From Sternotherus odoratus (lineage: Eukaryota; Chordata; Testudines; Kinosternidae): a stretch of DNA of 64,000 nt. Positions 23,883 through 36,489 of the stretch are shown here, piece by piece. Both the position numbers and the translations under genes were made by a program. The stretch covers positions 35,366,319-35,430,318 of the forward strand of contig JAVMKO010000006.1 in NCBI GenBank assembly GCA_032164245.1, read 5' to 3'. The number at the start of each line of letters is the position of its first letter. Within the stretch, counting starts at the first letter, position 1. Under the pieces are notes generated by a model. That model searched no databases and was not told the origin of the DNA. It was given only the letters and a program-made list of their open reading frames with translations.

Positions 23883-25563
23883 ATTGAATGAAGAGGGTAA
23901 AAAGAAATGTTGAGTAACTACCCATTCACTGAGTGAAACAGAGGTCCTGGGGAGAAATAGTTTGTGATTGTACAATTTAAAGATTCTATGGGCAGCCGTA
24001 ATTCTGGCATTTCCTAAGTCTTATGAGTTTGCCATCTTAATGCTCTTTTAGTGTCGATTTGGGATTTTTAAAAAAAGAAATTCCATTGTCTTTAGTTACA
24101 ATTAAATGTTGCCCAATGGTCTTAAATAAGTGAGGGGTTTTCTCTGTTTTTATTCCTGAGCCAAGTTACAAGGAAAGAAACAAGGGGTTTTACATAAACA
24201 TAGGTTCAAACTGAAAAAGCCAAGGTCGGGCTATGATCCAGTAGTTACATGACTGGGTGTGGGCCTCTTCTTCTTAAGGGACCCCTACATTCCAGTAGCT
24301 GTTCTAGAATTTCTTTGAGTGCCTGATTGGCCCTTCAGTCCACAGCCTGGCTTCATTTTGGTACACTTGTGGGAGATCTGCACAAAGAGTTAACCCTTTG
24401 CTTATTGGTATGGAGTTAGGGATCTGCATCGTATTGCATCTGTTTCTTTATATCTGCCAAGTTGCGCTCTCTGAGATGATCCACATTTCCCATGTAGTCT
24501 GCCTCTTTCTAGAATGCGCTTAGAATTTGATAAGAGTCCTTCAAAATGACTTTGCCAATCTAATTACTGTAATTGTCAAGATACTTGCATTTTCAGCCTA
24601 ATTTTCAGTCTGTTTTAGCCTGACTCTTCCTCATCCTCCTCTATCCCACAGTAATGATAAGCTTGGCAACAGTCTGTGCACACAATAAACTTAGGAGAAT
24701 TCTATTCATGTTTATTATACTGTGCCCATCACTGTGGAATCTGAGGATGGTCTCCGCAGCAGATCAGGGAGAAAAAGAGACAGTCTGGGAAACATGTGGC
24801 ACATGCAGTTTTAACAGTTTTATCTCAGGGCACCTGAAACTTCTTGATCACAAGTGAAATGAATTGGGTTGGCTTAGCCAGGTCCCTTGGAGATGTTTTT
24901 ATACCACACAAGCATTGCATAACTTGACATGACTACATCTGTGATCAGAAGAGGATCAGAACTGGAACAGTAGCAGGTGCTGTAGACCTGGTACAGTGGC
25001 CAAGTTGCATGTGGGAATCTTGCATAATGCATATCCATGCTATGCCTGGCATTCACCAAACACTATCAGCACCTCACTTTCATCAGCACCGAATTCACTG
25101 TGTTTTTTCAAATTAATGAAGCAGGGATGCTTTTATTCCAACACAAATATTTGACTGAATAGCTGGGAAGACGCAAAACTACATACAAAGTCATTTGCAT
25201 TTTGTGTAAGTGATGAGCCCCTCTATCAGTTCATTCATCCCTCAGTTCAGTGGCAGACATCATTCGTTGCTTCTCTTTCTCAAGGTATCCATCTGAGAAG
25301 AGCTTTGGTTAGATGGCACCAGTAGGTAAACTTAATGATCTTGTATAGATTTAGAGATCTCTGGTAATATTATTTGTCATTATGGAGTTACCCCTTTGCT
25401 AAGAGCTAGCAGAATTTGGAGCCTTTTGAGTCAGTTTCCTATATGGAGAAAAGTTGGTAACATGGAGTCAGGTATTTCCATAGTGTAATTTGTTTATTTA
25501 CCAAATATGCACATTCCTGATTCTTTGAATTGGGGTGATACCAAAAGACAACAGAGGCCTCTC
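23883..25563. other. Unique non-coding sequence
   Basis: AT-rich, no repeat or exon recognised. Confidence 0.4.
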
Positions 25564-25571
25564 GCTCTAGC

Positions 25572-25914
25572 CTAGAGGTTCTGAACCACGGGTACGTGTA
25601 TGTCTGGGGGTACGCAGAGGTCTTCCAGGGGGTACGTCAACTCATGTAGATATTTGTCTAGTTTTACAACAGGCTACATAAAAAGCATTAGATAAGTCAG
25701 TAGAAACTAAAATTTCATACAATTACCATATAATATAGTATATAAAGCAGTATAAACAAGTAATGTCATGTGCATATATGCACAGTATTAGACATGCCTG
25801 TTTTATTTCATTTACTGATGTGTGCAAGCACATTAATGAAGCAGAAGTTGTAGTTTAAGTGAGGTGAAACTTGGAGAACGCAAGACAAATCAGACTGGAA
25901 AGTTGAGAAAAACT
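25572..25914 (+). mobile_element. hAT (Charlie-like) MITE
   Basis: Left end 'ctagaggttctgaaccacgg' and right end '...gttgagaaaaact' form a diverged CAGTGGTTCTCAA-type inverted repeat. Flanks GCTCTAGC (25564-25571) and GTTCTAGC (25915-25922) match at 7 of 8 bases, a hAT-sized duplication with the CTAG centre typical of Charlie-type targets. The 343-bp element has no transposase. 'gggggtacgcagaggtcttc' is a familiar internal motif of the family. Confidence 0.75.
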
Positions 25915-26033
25915 GTTCTAGCAGGAAGCTCAGTTAAGGCACCTCCAGAAGCAGCTTGTACTCTGTATCCGTCTATAAGGCCTCACACGGGTCTCTCTCC
26001 GGTTAACATGCTCTGTGCTCCTCTTCCTACTGC

Positions 26034-26277
26034 CTGGTCTGCACCTAAAATGTAGGTCGACTTAACAGTGTTGGTTAGGGGTTTGAGAGACTGAGTTAAG
26101 TTGACCTAAACCCTGCTATGCCCACAGCTAGATTGATGGAAGCATTCATCCGTCTAACTACCGTGCTCAAGGGGGTGGATTAACTACAGCGACTGAAAGC
26201 CCCTTTCCATCACAGTGGGATGTGTCTGTGCTACTGCAGCATAGCTGCGTCTGTTCCACTTGTAGGGTAGACATACC
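26034..26277 (+). mobile_element. Palindromic MITE (GTCTACAC-type ends)
   Basis: Left end 'tggtctgcacctaaaatgta' and right end 'cttgtagggtagacatacc' are imperfect inverted repeats resembling the MITE at 42466. Internal 'gtaggtcgactta' and 'gttaagttgacct' are complementary. Superfamily unknown. Confidence 0.5.
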
Positions 26278-26932
26278 CTGACTCAGCTCCTGCCTTTCAG
26301 CCTGTGAAAGTCCTAGTAAAAGGCTGCTCCATGAGACTATGGCTTAGAAAGGGGAGCTTGGGCATCTGTCCTTCTTTTGTGCAGATGTTTTGTGACACAA
26401 AGGAACCTCAGAGTTTCAACTGGCAGACAAAAAGAGTGCTTTAACCAGTACAAGACCCTTCGTGACTATCTGGTGACAGTTACTGCATGGCATCTTTAAC
26501 TTGTCCTGTAGAATTTCATCCTAGTTACTATACATCAGTGACTCCTAACATGCAGCCATTGGCACCGTTATGTATAATATTATTAAGAGGAGAAATATCT
26601 GCTACTCCAATTGTATGCAGGAGCCACCACCTTGGGTATGATCTTGTCATCTTGCTAAATAGAATCTGGCATGGTCAATACATGGATCGGAGACCTTCAA
26701 GAAATAGGTTGCAGCAGGAAGTCCTATTGGTGGTTTACATGGCATCTTCCCAGCCCTAGGAGATGCTGCACTGCTGGAGATGCTGCCTTTTGGTTGATGC
26801 ACAAAACTGCGACCCTGAATGCTTGCATATTTTTATAACTGGCTGTCTCCTAGGTGTAATTTAAAGAGCTCGTGTGTTTTGTTTGGGCAATACTGAGTAC
26901 CATGATGAAGTGCAAGTAACTCAATGGGATTT
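26278..26932. other. Unique non-coding sequence
   Basis: A 90-codon frame (26487-26759) has no recognisable similarity. Confidence 0.35.
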
Positions 26933-26934
26933 AT

Positions 26935-27035
26935 ATGAGGTTATGATGCAGAGAATAAACCCCATAGTTTGCACAGTAAATCAATTTGTAAAGCGCTTTG
27001 GGATCTTTCTGGATGAAAGGCTCTATATAAATGTA
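26935..27035 (+). repeat. LINE/SINE tail (MIR or L3-like)
   Basis: 'tttgtaaagcgctttgggat' followed by 'gaaaggctctatataaatg' is the widespread 3' tail shared by vertebrate MIR-like SINEs and their partner LINEs. Confidence 0.6.
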
Positions 27036-27377
27036 AGTCATGACCATTCATCATTATTGAATATGAAATAGAGATATACACTCTATCAAGCAGCAGCAAT
27101 AGGCTGAGGCTCATGATTGCTCACAAGGCCCAATCAATCATTAGATCATGGAATAAAGCAGCTAGAATAAAAAAGAAAGAGAACCCACAGCAAATCATTC
27201 CAAGCGATGCAATTAATGGGTGTCCAATATAAATAGTGATCTTAGAACTGGGGAGCATGGGCTTTTCCTGAGCAGCAAAGTCCAACAGGGCTACACAGTA
27301 CGGGAGACAAGAGTTAAAGGACAGACCCCTCCCCGATGGTATACCAGCCATATGCACATCTAGTAGGGGCTTGCTAA
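27036..27377. other. Unclassified
   Basis: Nothing recognised. Confidence 0.35.
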
Positions 27378-27666
27378 CAGGGTGGATTAATCTATAAGCA
27401 ATAAAAGCACGTGCTTAGGGCCCCAAGAGAAAAGGGGCCCCAAGCAACAACAAAAGATGGTTACAAAATTACAAGTTTGCACAGCCTTAAATTTAAAAAA
27501 GTCTCAATTAACGTCTTGGGCCCGAGTCCAGGGCCTCAGGGCCCTTGTGCCTGGCTATATAAAGCTCATCAATTTTTTATTTAAATGCAACATTGAGATT
27601 TAAAAAAAATGGTGGGCCCATTGCTTGGCTGTGCTTAGGGCCCCAGGAGCAATTCATCCGCCCCTG
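27378..27666 (+). mobile_element. Non-autonomous DNA transposon with CAGGG termini
   Basis: Left end CAGGGTGGATTAAT and right end ATTCATCCGCCCCTG are inverted repeats. Internal blocks 'gcttagggccccaagag' and 'gcttagggccccaggag' recur near both ends. GCTAA is found on both flanks (27373-27377, 27667-27671), but an 8-bp duplication is not clean, so the hAT assignment is tentative. Confidence 0.55.
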
Positions 27667-29945
27667 GCTAAGAAGAACTATGTATATTCTTTTCAGAATT
27701 ACCTTTTATTCCATCTGGTTTGGTTTTCTGCTGAACTTTTCAGGCTATAAATCTGGGGATTAGGCTGTACCTTCTGCAATTAAGACACCATTCCAATTAT
27801 CACATCACGATGCAGCCACAGGCCAAATGTGCCCTGCCAGTCCCTGCCTTGGTCACTCTATCTTTAGCATGCAGGTGTGGCCCATATAAAACTACAGGTC
27901 CCAAAATGCTGTTCTCCATCTTGATCCAACCAGAAGGAGGCTTGGCTCAAATAGAGAATGGGATGCAGAGACTTGTAGTCTCTTTTGGCTATTTTATAGA
28001 AGATGAGGACAGCTGCAATCTGTTCCATTTTACGCCAGTTAGGAAGGATAAAGCATAGGAAACTCCTGTACTTGGTGCTATGAGATCCAGTGTCAGCTGA
28101 AGGCTATCTGTGGAGTAGAACAAAAAGTCTTCTGTCTTGTGAGGGAAGGCAATGTCTAGTATGGTTTTTGACTGTGCTGAGAATGCTTTTGTTTCTCAAG
28201 CTCTTGAGGTGTTATGAAATATAATATTCTGCTCTCTCTTTTGTTTGTTCACTATTATAGAAGAGAGATTGAAAATCAATAAAATATAAGGGGGGAATGG
28301 CATAAGACAGTAGGCAAGTAAAAGTACAGTCTTGTTAAACATAATGCATGGAGCCACAGCTCAGGAAAGGAATGGCAGGTAACTTCCTGTTCGCTCTTCA
28401 CATTGGCCATTCAGTTTCTTAGTGGAGGATTGTTAGCCAGATATGGTCTGCACTTTCTATGTCTCAGCCTGAAGTCATCTTCATCTTTAATACAGAAGTG
28501 GAGCCCACAGATGCTACAAGCCTTAGTGTGTTCCAGTAAGCTAAGTGGGCTGGGACTGAGCTATCTCAGACACTGCTTCTATGATCAAGACTTTGCAAGT
28601 CTTTTGCAATCCAGTTTTGAATGAAGGCTAAGGACTTGTAAGACTGGGAGATGAAGAGTAAGCAGCAGCCAGTCCATGGCTGTGGAATACCTGTGCACGA
28701 GTTCAGGATGAAGTGTGATTGCCTTCAGGACAGAATGTAAGACCCACCTTTTATCAACACTTCCTCACAACATTGACCATCATTGGAGGAGGCAGGATCT
28801 GCCACTCTGCCTTTTGTCACAATGAAGTAAAGAATAAAATTAGAAGGATCAGATCATTAAAGACCTCCTGCGTCTTAGGCACCATGCCCAATTCTGGGGC
28901 AGGAGAGAGAAGAGAAAACTCAGGGTTGGTTGTAGATCTCTTGTATTTTATAATTTAGTAAGATGCTCAGTCACTAAATGGTGGGCCTGGTATAAATGCC
29001 TGGGTGGACAGCATACCATTCTTCAAGGGACCTGTCTTCAGATCAAATTGGAGTGTAGCCTATGTTGGCCTGCTGATTCCATAGTCTACTTCAGTGTTAA
29101 AGACCAGGGTGCCTGCAGTTTATTCCATTTTATGCCAGATGGAATGCAGCACTTTATCTCCCTGTCTTCTGAGGGATCTGCTGCAGACCATCAGGCAGAT
29201 GCTTACAAACATTTCTCAGGTTGCAGCTTAGGCACTGTTACAGGGTGAGTAGCATACACTGAACAGGGTATTAATTAACCTCTGTGTGGATGCTGTTAAA
29301 TGTAGTTGCAAAAATCACTGGTTTTACTTCTCATTCCAGCAGGTCCCAGAGAGCCTATAGTAAAGGCAGCAGCTGATACCAGGGATGGAGGAGTAGACCC
29401 TTGGCTCATCTTCATTTCTTTTCTTCCCAGGGTTTGATTACTGTATTATCAGAGCACGTAGGGACCCTAGTCATGGATGAGGACAGGACAAAGTGTGCAT
29501 GAACACACAACAAAGAGGCAGTCTTGGCCCCGAGGGGCTTTGATACACTCTGGTTCCTTCACATCGGGGATTCCTTGCAGTCAGGGTCTTGTAGTCATTC
29601 ACGTTAGATAGTCAGCCAGCTTGTTCTGGAGCTGGGGCTGGGGTCTGTTGTGGGACTTCAGAAGTTCAAATAAACATTCACACTCATAGCAGCTAATCCA
29701 GACTTCGAATCCTTTCAGATTCCTCATCACGGATTTCTCTGGCACATCTCTAATCCATCCACATTTAACACATGGATAGCTTCACTTTTATTTCCTAGGT
29801 CCAGAATTCTTATCTTTCTGCGGCAACATTGTAATTACATTGTTATTTCCAGCAACAATCGAAAGCCTCTCAGTTGGGATTTAATAGCTTTGTGATTAAT
29901 TGATTAGTTAATGTAGCTAATTTTATAGCTTTCTTGATTAATTGA
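27667..29945. other. Unique or unclassified sequence
   Basis: Weak internal similarity exists between 28008-28035 ('cagctgcaatctgttccatt') and 29110-29140 ('tgcctgcagtttattccatt'). A short inverted pair, 'aactacaggtccca' (27891) and 'gacttgtagtctc' (27970), suggests an old MITE. No gene found. Confidence 0.3.
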
Positions 29946-29949
29946 TTAA

Positions 29950-30040
29950 TTAGTAAATGTTTGTACAGTGCTTTGAAAATATAAAGTTCTATATAAGTGC
30001 TAAGTATTATTATTAATTATTATTATTATTTATTATTCTG
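29950..30040 (+). repeat. SINE/LINE tail ending in ATT repeats
   Basis: 'tttgtacagtgctttgaaaa' then 'gttctatataagtgctaagt' and an ATT-rich run, the same tail class as at 26935. Confidence 0.6.
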
Positions 30041-30488
30041 TCCTAGTTGGTCAAATCCTAGTGAATAATTAGTTCAGGCTGAGCGTTTTTATGCTGGACT
30101 TTATTTAGAATTCAAGTGATAGCAAAGCACTTGGTGTTTAGGACTCCGTTCACACTAGTTGACGCTAGTTTGGATTTTTCTTTTACCTACATGAAAGTGT
30201 AATATCTTTGGGAAAAAATAAGTGGGACAATATTAGCCATTTAAATGATCAAGTAAGTAAAATATCTTTCCTGTTACCTAAAGCCTCTGTGGACTGAATG
30301 TACTTGTGTTGTATTTTTGTTTCTTTTTAAGATAGTAATCTCCTAAGGACAGGGTCTGTATCTTTCTAGAAGGTTGTATAGTTGCAAGCCTGTTTTGGAA
30401 CTTAACATTAATGTCGTGTTTGTGTAACTTTTGGAAATGTCACCTGATGAACCTCCAGTCTCTGTGGAAGTTAAGGCCACTGTTCAGC
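30041..30488. other. Unclassified AT-rich sequence
   Basis: A possible scrap of the 'aggacagggtctgtatcttt' LINE/SINE tail lies at 30348; otherwise nothing. Confidence 0.3.
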
Positions 30489-30489
30489 C

Positions 30490-30828
30490 AGCTCTACACT
30501 TGGAAGGCTTTGCCAGTATAGCTATACCAGTATACTACACCAGCAAAACAATCCTAGTGTGGACACATCTTATGCAGCAAAACTCAGCACATTTGCCAGT
30601 GTAGCCTACTTCAGCCCCCCCTATCCCCACTGCCTCCATCTCCACCTCTCTCCTCCAGGAATGAAACAAGTTATACTAGTAAAAGGGCAATTTTGCCAGT
30701 ATGACTGCACCTACATTTGGAGCTTAAGTTGGTAGAGCTCTGTCGATCAGGGATCACACCTCTTCTCACGCCCCTGACCAGAATAGCTATGCCAGAAAAA
30801 ATGTGTTGTTTAGACTTGGTCTTACTGG
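30490..30828 (+). mobile_element. MITE, GTCTACAC-type
   Basis: Ends 'gccagctctacacttgga' and 'tgtttagacttggtctta' are rough inverted repeats. Interior 'gccagtatagctataccagt' and 'agctatgccag' are palindromic. Same style as the elements at 31923 and 42466. Confidence 0.4.
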
Positions 30829-31001
30829 ACTGTACATTCTAAGCTGTGCTGGAACAGAGAGGAAGACAGGACAGAAGGGATGGGAACAAGCTTTGTTCTT
30901 GCAAAGGGATGGCTCAACTTTTTCAGGTATGAGCCGTTAAAATTGAGTCAGGTAAAGCTGGTATGTTAGGCTGAGTCTAGCAACTGTAAAATCCCCTAGG
31001 G

Positions 31002-31497
31002 CAGCGGTGTCCAATACATTCGCCACTAGCCACAGGTGGCGAATAGGCTATTGAATTGTGGGTAATGCATGAGCAATGCATTGGTGTATTGAAGACAGCG
31101 GTACTGGAAGAGGTTCGGTGCTTTGATACACAGCTTGTTAACATGGCTAGGATATAGTGTGAGAGAGACAGCAGCATAGATTGAGGTCCTGGAAGGTGAG
31201 AATGGTGGTAGTGAGACAGGCGCTAGTGCGGTCCTGGAAGGTGAGAAGATGCGTGGTCAATATGATTATATACCAGATTTCAGGGTTATGGTCCAAGAAA
31301 AAGAATGCAAAGTGTCACACTGAAGTAATTTTGTGTTAGTAGTACCTATTAATAATATCTACTTATTTTTGATATTCATAAAAATAATTTGAAATGTCGT
31401 TTGTAGTATGTTTTTAAATCCTTTTTTATAATGTGGCAAATAAGAAAAATTCAAAAGACAAGTGTGGCTAGCATCGAATTTCTATTGGACACTGCTG
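31002..31497 (+). mobile_element. hAT (Charlie-like) non-autonomous element
   Basis: Terminal inverted repeats CAGCGGTGTCCAATA and (right end, reverse complement) CAGCAGTGTCCAATA. Flanks are CCCTAGGG (30994-31001) and CCCTAGAC (31498-31505), 6 of 8 matching and with a CTAG centre. The 496-bp interior lacks a frame. 'gtcctggaaggtgagaa' occurs twice (31183, 31232), a short internal duplication. Confidence 0.8.
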
Positions 31498-31699
31498 CCC
31501 TAGACCAACCACAAAGAAAGGGAAATGCACTGTGAGTTTGGGGATGGGGGAGGAAAAGAAAATGTCAAAGAAAAGAGGGGGAACCTTCAGGCACAAGTCC
31601 TGGTGAGTGACAGAGATCTTTGTATTTGTTTCGTAACCAAATACAGAGCTAACCTCAGGAGAATCTGTAAAGCTGTTGCTTGAGACATAACATTGGTTT

Positions 31700-31920
31700 A
31701 GGGTGGCCTCCTGGCCTAGTGGTCTGAGCATAGGACTAAGAACCAGGAACACGCATTCCAGGCCCAGCTCTGCTACTGTTGCTTTGTGTGACCGTGGGCA
31801 AGTATCAACTCTTTTTTTGTGCCTCTAATTCCCCCTTTTTAAAATAGGGATGATACTGACTGAGCTCATGGAGGGGGTAATGAGGCTTTCAGCACTGGGT
31901 GTAAAACACCACAGAAGTGC
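31700..31920 (+). repeat. MIR-like tRNA SINE, near full length
   Basis: tRNA-like head 'tggcctagtggtctgagcat', then 'cccagctctgctactgttgc', 'tgtgtgaccgtgggcaagta', 'aaaatagggatgatactga' and a tail. The order is that of a CORE-SINE on the plus strand. Confidence 0.75.
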
Positions 31921-31922
31921 CG

Positions 31923-32190
31923 AGGCCTTGTCTTTGAGACAATTGCATTGGCTTAATTGATGGTGTGATTTTTTTAAACCAGTTTAGTCAAACTGGTGGT
32001 AATCCTTCTGCAGACATTCTTAATTCGAAGTGGCTTATTTAATTTGATCTTAAGTTGTTTAAGCTAAAAGCAAAATAAGTGTGCCTTACGCTGAAAGAAG
32101 AGTATCTGTCGAGGGTTTTGCACTGGTTTAATTTAAATCAATTTCAAAACCTATGTAGAATTTTCTCATGTAGACAATGCCTGCATATTA
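31923..32190 (+). mobile_element. MITE, GGCCTTGTCTA-type ends
   Basis: Begins 'aggccttgtctttgagac' and ends 'tcatgtagacaatgcct', inverted repeats like those of the 42466 element. Interior contains complementary 'aaccagtttagtcaaactgg'. Confidence 0.55.
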
Positions 32191-32261
32191 TTGCCAAGGT
32201 TTTCTTGATCAAGATACAATGTGGATGCAGCCGTTTCACCAGCAACCACATGATTTATCAG

Positions 32262-33372
32262 CAGAGGTGAAAGTAACTTAAAGGACTTACCAGTACTCTG
32301 GAGTCCTGAGGAGGGGGCGGGGCCTCAACCAAAAGAGACCTTTAAATTCCCAGCCCCTTTAAATCAGGATTTAAAGTGTCTGGGGCTCCACTGCGGTAGC
32401 AGCAGCTGGGAGCTCGGCCCCTGAGCCCTTTAAAACACCCCAGAGCTACCAGCTGCAGAGGCAGCTGGGAGCCCTGGGGTTCTGGGGTGATTCAAAGGGC
32501 CTGGGGCTCCAGCTGCTGCTACTGCAGTGGAGCCCCAGGCACTTTAAATCATCACTGGAGCCCCAAGGGCTCCTGGCTGCCACTGCTACCCCGGGCTCTA
32601 GCAGAGCTTTAAAGGACCAGAGGCTCCACTGAGGTAGCGGCAGAGGGAGCCACGCTGCTGCTACCTCAAGGTTCCAGCAGCAGGACTTCGTTGGTGATTT
32701 TAAAGAGCCCCGGAGGGTAGCGGCAGCCGGGGGCTCCAGTGGCAATTTAAAGGGCCAGGCACAGGCGCCAACTGCCTCCGGCACCATTGGGTGCTTGCGC
32801 TCCCCGGTTCCACCCCCTCCCTGCCCCTATTGGATCCCTTCCCCAAATCCCCGCCCCAGCCCCGCCTCCTCCCCTGAGCATGCCATGTTCCCCCCTCTTC
32901 TCCCCTCTCTCCGAGCCGTGTGAAACAGCTGTTTCGTGCCACAAGTGCTGGGAGGGGGAGAACTAGGTCCTGGCAGTGTGCTCAGGGGAGGAGGCGGAGT
33001 GGAGGTAAGCTGGGGTGGGGGAGCTCTGCACCCACCAGTTTTTCTCTGTGGGTGCTCCAGCCCAGAGCACCCCTGGAGTTGGTGCCTATGAGGTCAGGGG
33101 CTCCCAGCCATCGCTACTGCAGCGGAGCCCTGCACCCTTTAAATTGTGGATGGAGCCCCGGGGATCCTGGCTGCAGCCACGACACCCTGGGCTCCAGCAG
33201 CAGGGTTCGGGTGGCAATTTAAAGGGCCCGGGGCGGTAGCAGCAGCGGGAGCCCCGGACCCTTTAAATCACTGGCCAAGTCCTGCTGCTGGGAGCCCCAG
33301 GCCCTTTAAATTGCCTCCTGGGGAAGCTGGTCCGCCCTGGTGCCAGGGCGGACTGGCTTACTTACACTTCTG
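32262..33372 (+). mobile_element. hAT element with perfect 8-bp target duplication and expanded interior
   Basis: Left end CAGAGGTGAAAGTAA and right end (reverse complement) CAGAAGTGTAAGTAA. Both sides are flanked by TTTATCAG (32254-32261, 33373-33380), a clean hAT signature. The 1111-bp interior consists mainly of repeated modules in both orientations built from 'ccctttaaatc/gatttaaagggcc' and 'ctggggctcc...gcagcagc'. Long frames across it on both strands (100-122 codons) are low-complexity and not transposase. Confidence 0.88.
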
Positions 33373-33380
33373 TTTATCAG

Positions 33381-34865
33381 GAAGTTATTAATAGAGTGAT
33401 CTTCAATGCAGTGTTGTATTCCTGAGTCTGCAGACTATCAGCTTCCCGTGTGTAAGAGGGGTTTAACCCCAGCCTCTATGCTCCTAAGTACAAAGGCTGG
33501 GCCTCTTCTATGCCAGACCAACAAGTCCTTTTCCCCCCCCCCCCTCCACACCCCACTTTGCCAGTTGGGGTTTTTGGGGTTACCAATCGCTGCCACCAAT
33601 CAAGTATATTTCCAAAACCTTGGAGGGGCCTCCGATCTTCCCCACCCCAACTTTGTCCCCCTCCCTGGGTTTCAAAGTCAGATACCTGAAGGCTGCTTTC
33701 TTTCACCCTCTGTCTCTCTGTACCTGAGAGCCAGACACTTGGAAACTGCTGCCCTTCACCCTCCCCAGCTGAAGGCAGACTTCCCTTAACCCTGACTCTG
33801 TCTTCCTCCCTGGAAGCCAAGTCAGATACTTGGGGGCTATGCACTTCCCCCTACCTCCTCTCTTCCCTATGAAGAGAGAAAAACCTTAAGGAAAATAAAC
33901 CAGACGGTTTTATAACTAGAAAATTTAATAAAGAAAAAGGTTAAAGCAGAGATACAGACACTTTACATTTGGGGTTCCCCACTTTCTTCTGAAAAGGAAA
34001 GAACACCCCAAAAGGCACGGCTTAATAGAAGAATCAAAATCACTTACATCAGCTAAGTAGAAGTATCAGAAAAAGGTAGAACCATCTTTATAGCCAAAGA
34101 TGGTCTAGAACCCTTGCCAGCTACCTTGGCAAGCCTCCTGCCTCATGTGCAGCCAAGATGGAACTCCCCTGGCCCTGGCCTCCTCCCTGGAGACCAGCCA
34201 AGATGGAACTCCCTGGCTTTTGCCTCCTCCCTGGAGACCAGCCAAGATGGAACTGACTGTTTTGCTCCTTCCTTCTTCCTGGGCTTGAGGCTCCTCCCTC
34301 CCCCATGGCAGGGAAACTCCTACGTTACCTGTCTCCGATAACAAGCCCCACCCAGGCAAGGCACACTGTTAGATAACATAGTCCCACCCAGGCAAAGCAC
34401 CCTTCACACTTATAACACCGTGTTTTAACCAACTCTAATGAATTGTCATTGACTTGTACCCACAACTGCCTTTCCTATTTTCATCAGGCACTTCCCTCCT
34501 GCAGCTTGACAAGTGAGGTTGCAGGTTCATTATTACAAGCAAACAAAAATAATGCAGCATACTAGATTCACATTCTATGGCCAGCTTTCCCTCAAGTGTG
34601 GGGTGTTCTCATCCCAGGGGATGAGAAGCGATGGGTGTGTGAGGTATGATGTTTAACAACAAATGCTGTTTGTAGGGGGGCTGTATCAGTTTAATTTTCC
34701 TGCAGGAAGCTCAGCTCCCAAAAGTTTATGAAATATGGTTGTAGGCAGCAGCTGCGTACAAGAAAATCAGTCATTGAGAGGGTAAGGCAACAAACAGACT
34801 TCACTGGTGTGATGCACAATTTCTTTAAAGAACTGCACCACAACTGACAAAAAGCATTTATTCCA
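33381..34865. other. Unclassified, possibly an LTR in reverse orientation
   Basis: C-rich run at 33533-33544. A three-fold repeat of 'gccaagatggaactcc' with 'tcctccctggagacca' lies at 34142-34258. AT-rich 33880-34090. I recall similar turtle LTRs, but ends and target duplication were not found. Confidence 0.25.
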
Positions 34866-34958
34866 CTGCTTGCATCCGATGAAGTGGGTATTAGCCCACG
34901 AAAGCTTATGCTTCAATACTTTAGTTAGTCTTTAAGGTGCCACAGGACTCTTTGTTAC
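34866..34958 (+). repeat. Foldback retroposon family, right half
   Basis: Nearly identical to 19545-19628: 'gatgaagtgggtattagccc', 'acgaaagcttatgcttcaat', 'ttagtctttaaggtgccaca', 'ggactctttgtt'. Single arm. Confidence 0.75.
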
Positions 34959-36487
34959 CTCATTTATTCATCATTAACCCCATCTGTACATAAGAGCTAA
35001 GCAGCACTTATAAGGCTATCTGTAATACTGCCATCTGGGTAGTCCCAAATCCTACAATGCAACCCACAACTGCCATCTTTTTTTTTTTACAGGAGGCATG
35101 GCCCATCAAGAGTAGAGGTCTTATTATGCAGTGAGGAAGATCTTTTGGATTGAGGTGAATTGCCTGTTGGAATTTGTAGTCTCTAGGAGTTGCACCATTA
35201 TATTGAAAAGAAGGGTGCCTGGGATCTGTTCCATTAATGTAAATTAAGTCCTCTGTGCAGGCTTCTGGCAAGTTGCTGATTAGGCTCCCAGTTAGACAAA
35301 GTTTGGGTGACCCTGATCTGTTGAATCACTGAAGCTGCCACTGCCTCTGCTGCTTTCCCTTTTCCCCAGCTCATGCTTAACACTTGAGATGGTGCTTGCC
35401 CCTTGTCTTCTTCCCTTTGTTGGGATGGAGAAACCTGTGCTGTGCGTGAGTGTCTGTGTGTGTGCGTGCGTGTGTGTCTGGCTGCCTGTCATTACAGCAC
35501 TAATGGAAATACTGCACGGATCACAACTCTCAATTAGCTCCTTGGGAGATTGCTGTGACAGCCAGTTACTGAACAGCAAGGCCTGAAGGAATGAATTAAT
35601 TTGTAGTACACGGCAGTTAGAGTCACAGTGTTAGTGATGGAATGAGACAGCAATAGACCCTGATTAGGCTCAGGCTGTGCGATTCAAAGGAGTGTTACCT
35701 GCAGGATGGCCTTTCCTTTTCCCTACTGCCACCCCCCAGGACTAGGGATGGGCTCAGGCCATAGCTCAGATGACTGTGATGATCTCAGTTTAGCTCTTGG
35801 AGGCACAGCCTGCCTGAGGCTGTCTGGCAGCCAGCAATGGACTTTCATTTTCAGCACAGACAAGGGCATGCTGCACTCCAGCTGGCTTGGAGCCAGGCCA
35901 AAGCCACTAAGTGAGCAGTGTTCAGGGAGGGTAACACTATCTTTCTTTCTGTCTTCAAACAAGATCTTTCTTCCTTATTAGTTTAGATAAGTGTAGATCA
36001 GAGAGTGTACCCTAGGGCTGCTGCTCCCAGAGGTGCTAGTGTCTTGACTTCCCTCTGCAGCACAGGATCTCACTATGATATGGGGAGAGGCAAGGGTGCA
36101 AAATCTGCACCGCGCGCACCAGCAGGCAGGGAAGCTTGGAAGTGCGTTCACAAAACATGTAGGAATCGTCACACCTGAATAAACAGCCCAAAGTTTCCAA
36201 AGCTGCTGCCTGGAACCAGTCGTGCATACTTTACTACCCTGAAGTTCCCTTGTACCCAGCCCGCTACTACATTATTGCCCATAAACCTCTGGAGCTGCTG
36301 CTACCCAAAGGCAGCATGACATTTTCCCTGATCCTGAAATCTCCAGGCCTGCTGCCCAGAAGACTTGTATTGTCTTACCCTGAAATCCCTGGGATTGCTG
36401 CCCAGATCTAGTCTTTCATTTTCTGCTATAGACAATTTCAGTTTTTAGCGCTATATAGGGGCGCAGAGTTATAAACTGGTTTTTAAG
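34959..36487. other. Unique sequence with a GT-rich microsatellite
   Basis: Poly-T at 35079-35090 and a degenerate (GT)n at 35445-35480. No gene or further repeat recognised. Confidence 0.4.
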
Positions 36488-36489
36488 TA

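Noticed and set aside
32446..33391. Overlapping 80-113 codon frames in both directions
   Set aside because: All lie within the hAT interior and reflect GC-rich repeated modules. No transposase motifs (no RW or DDE-type block).
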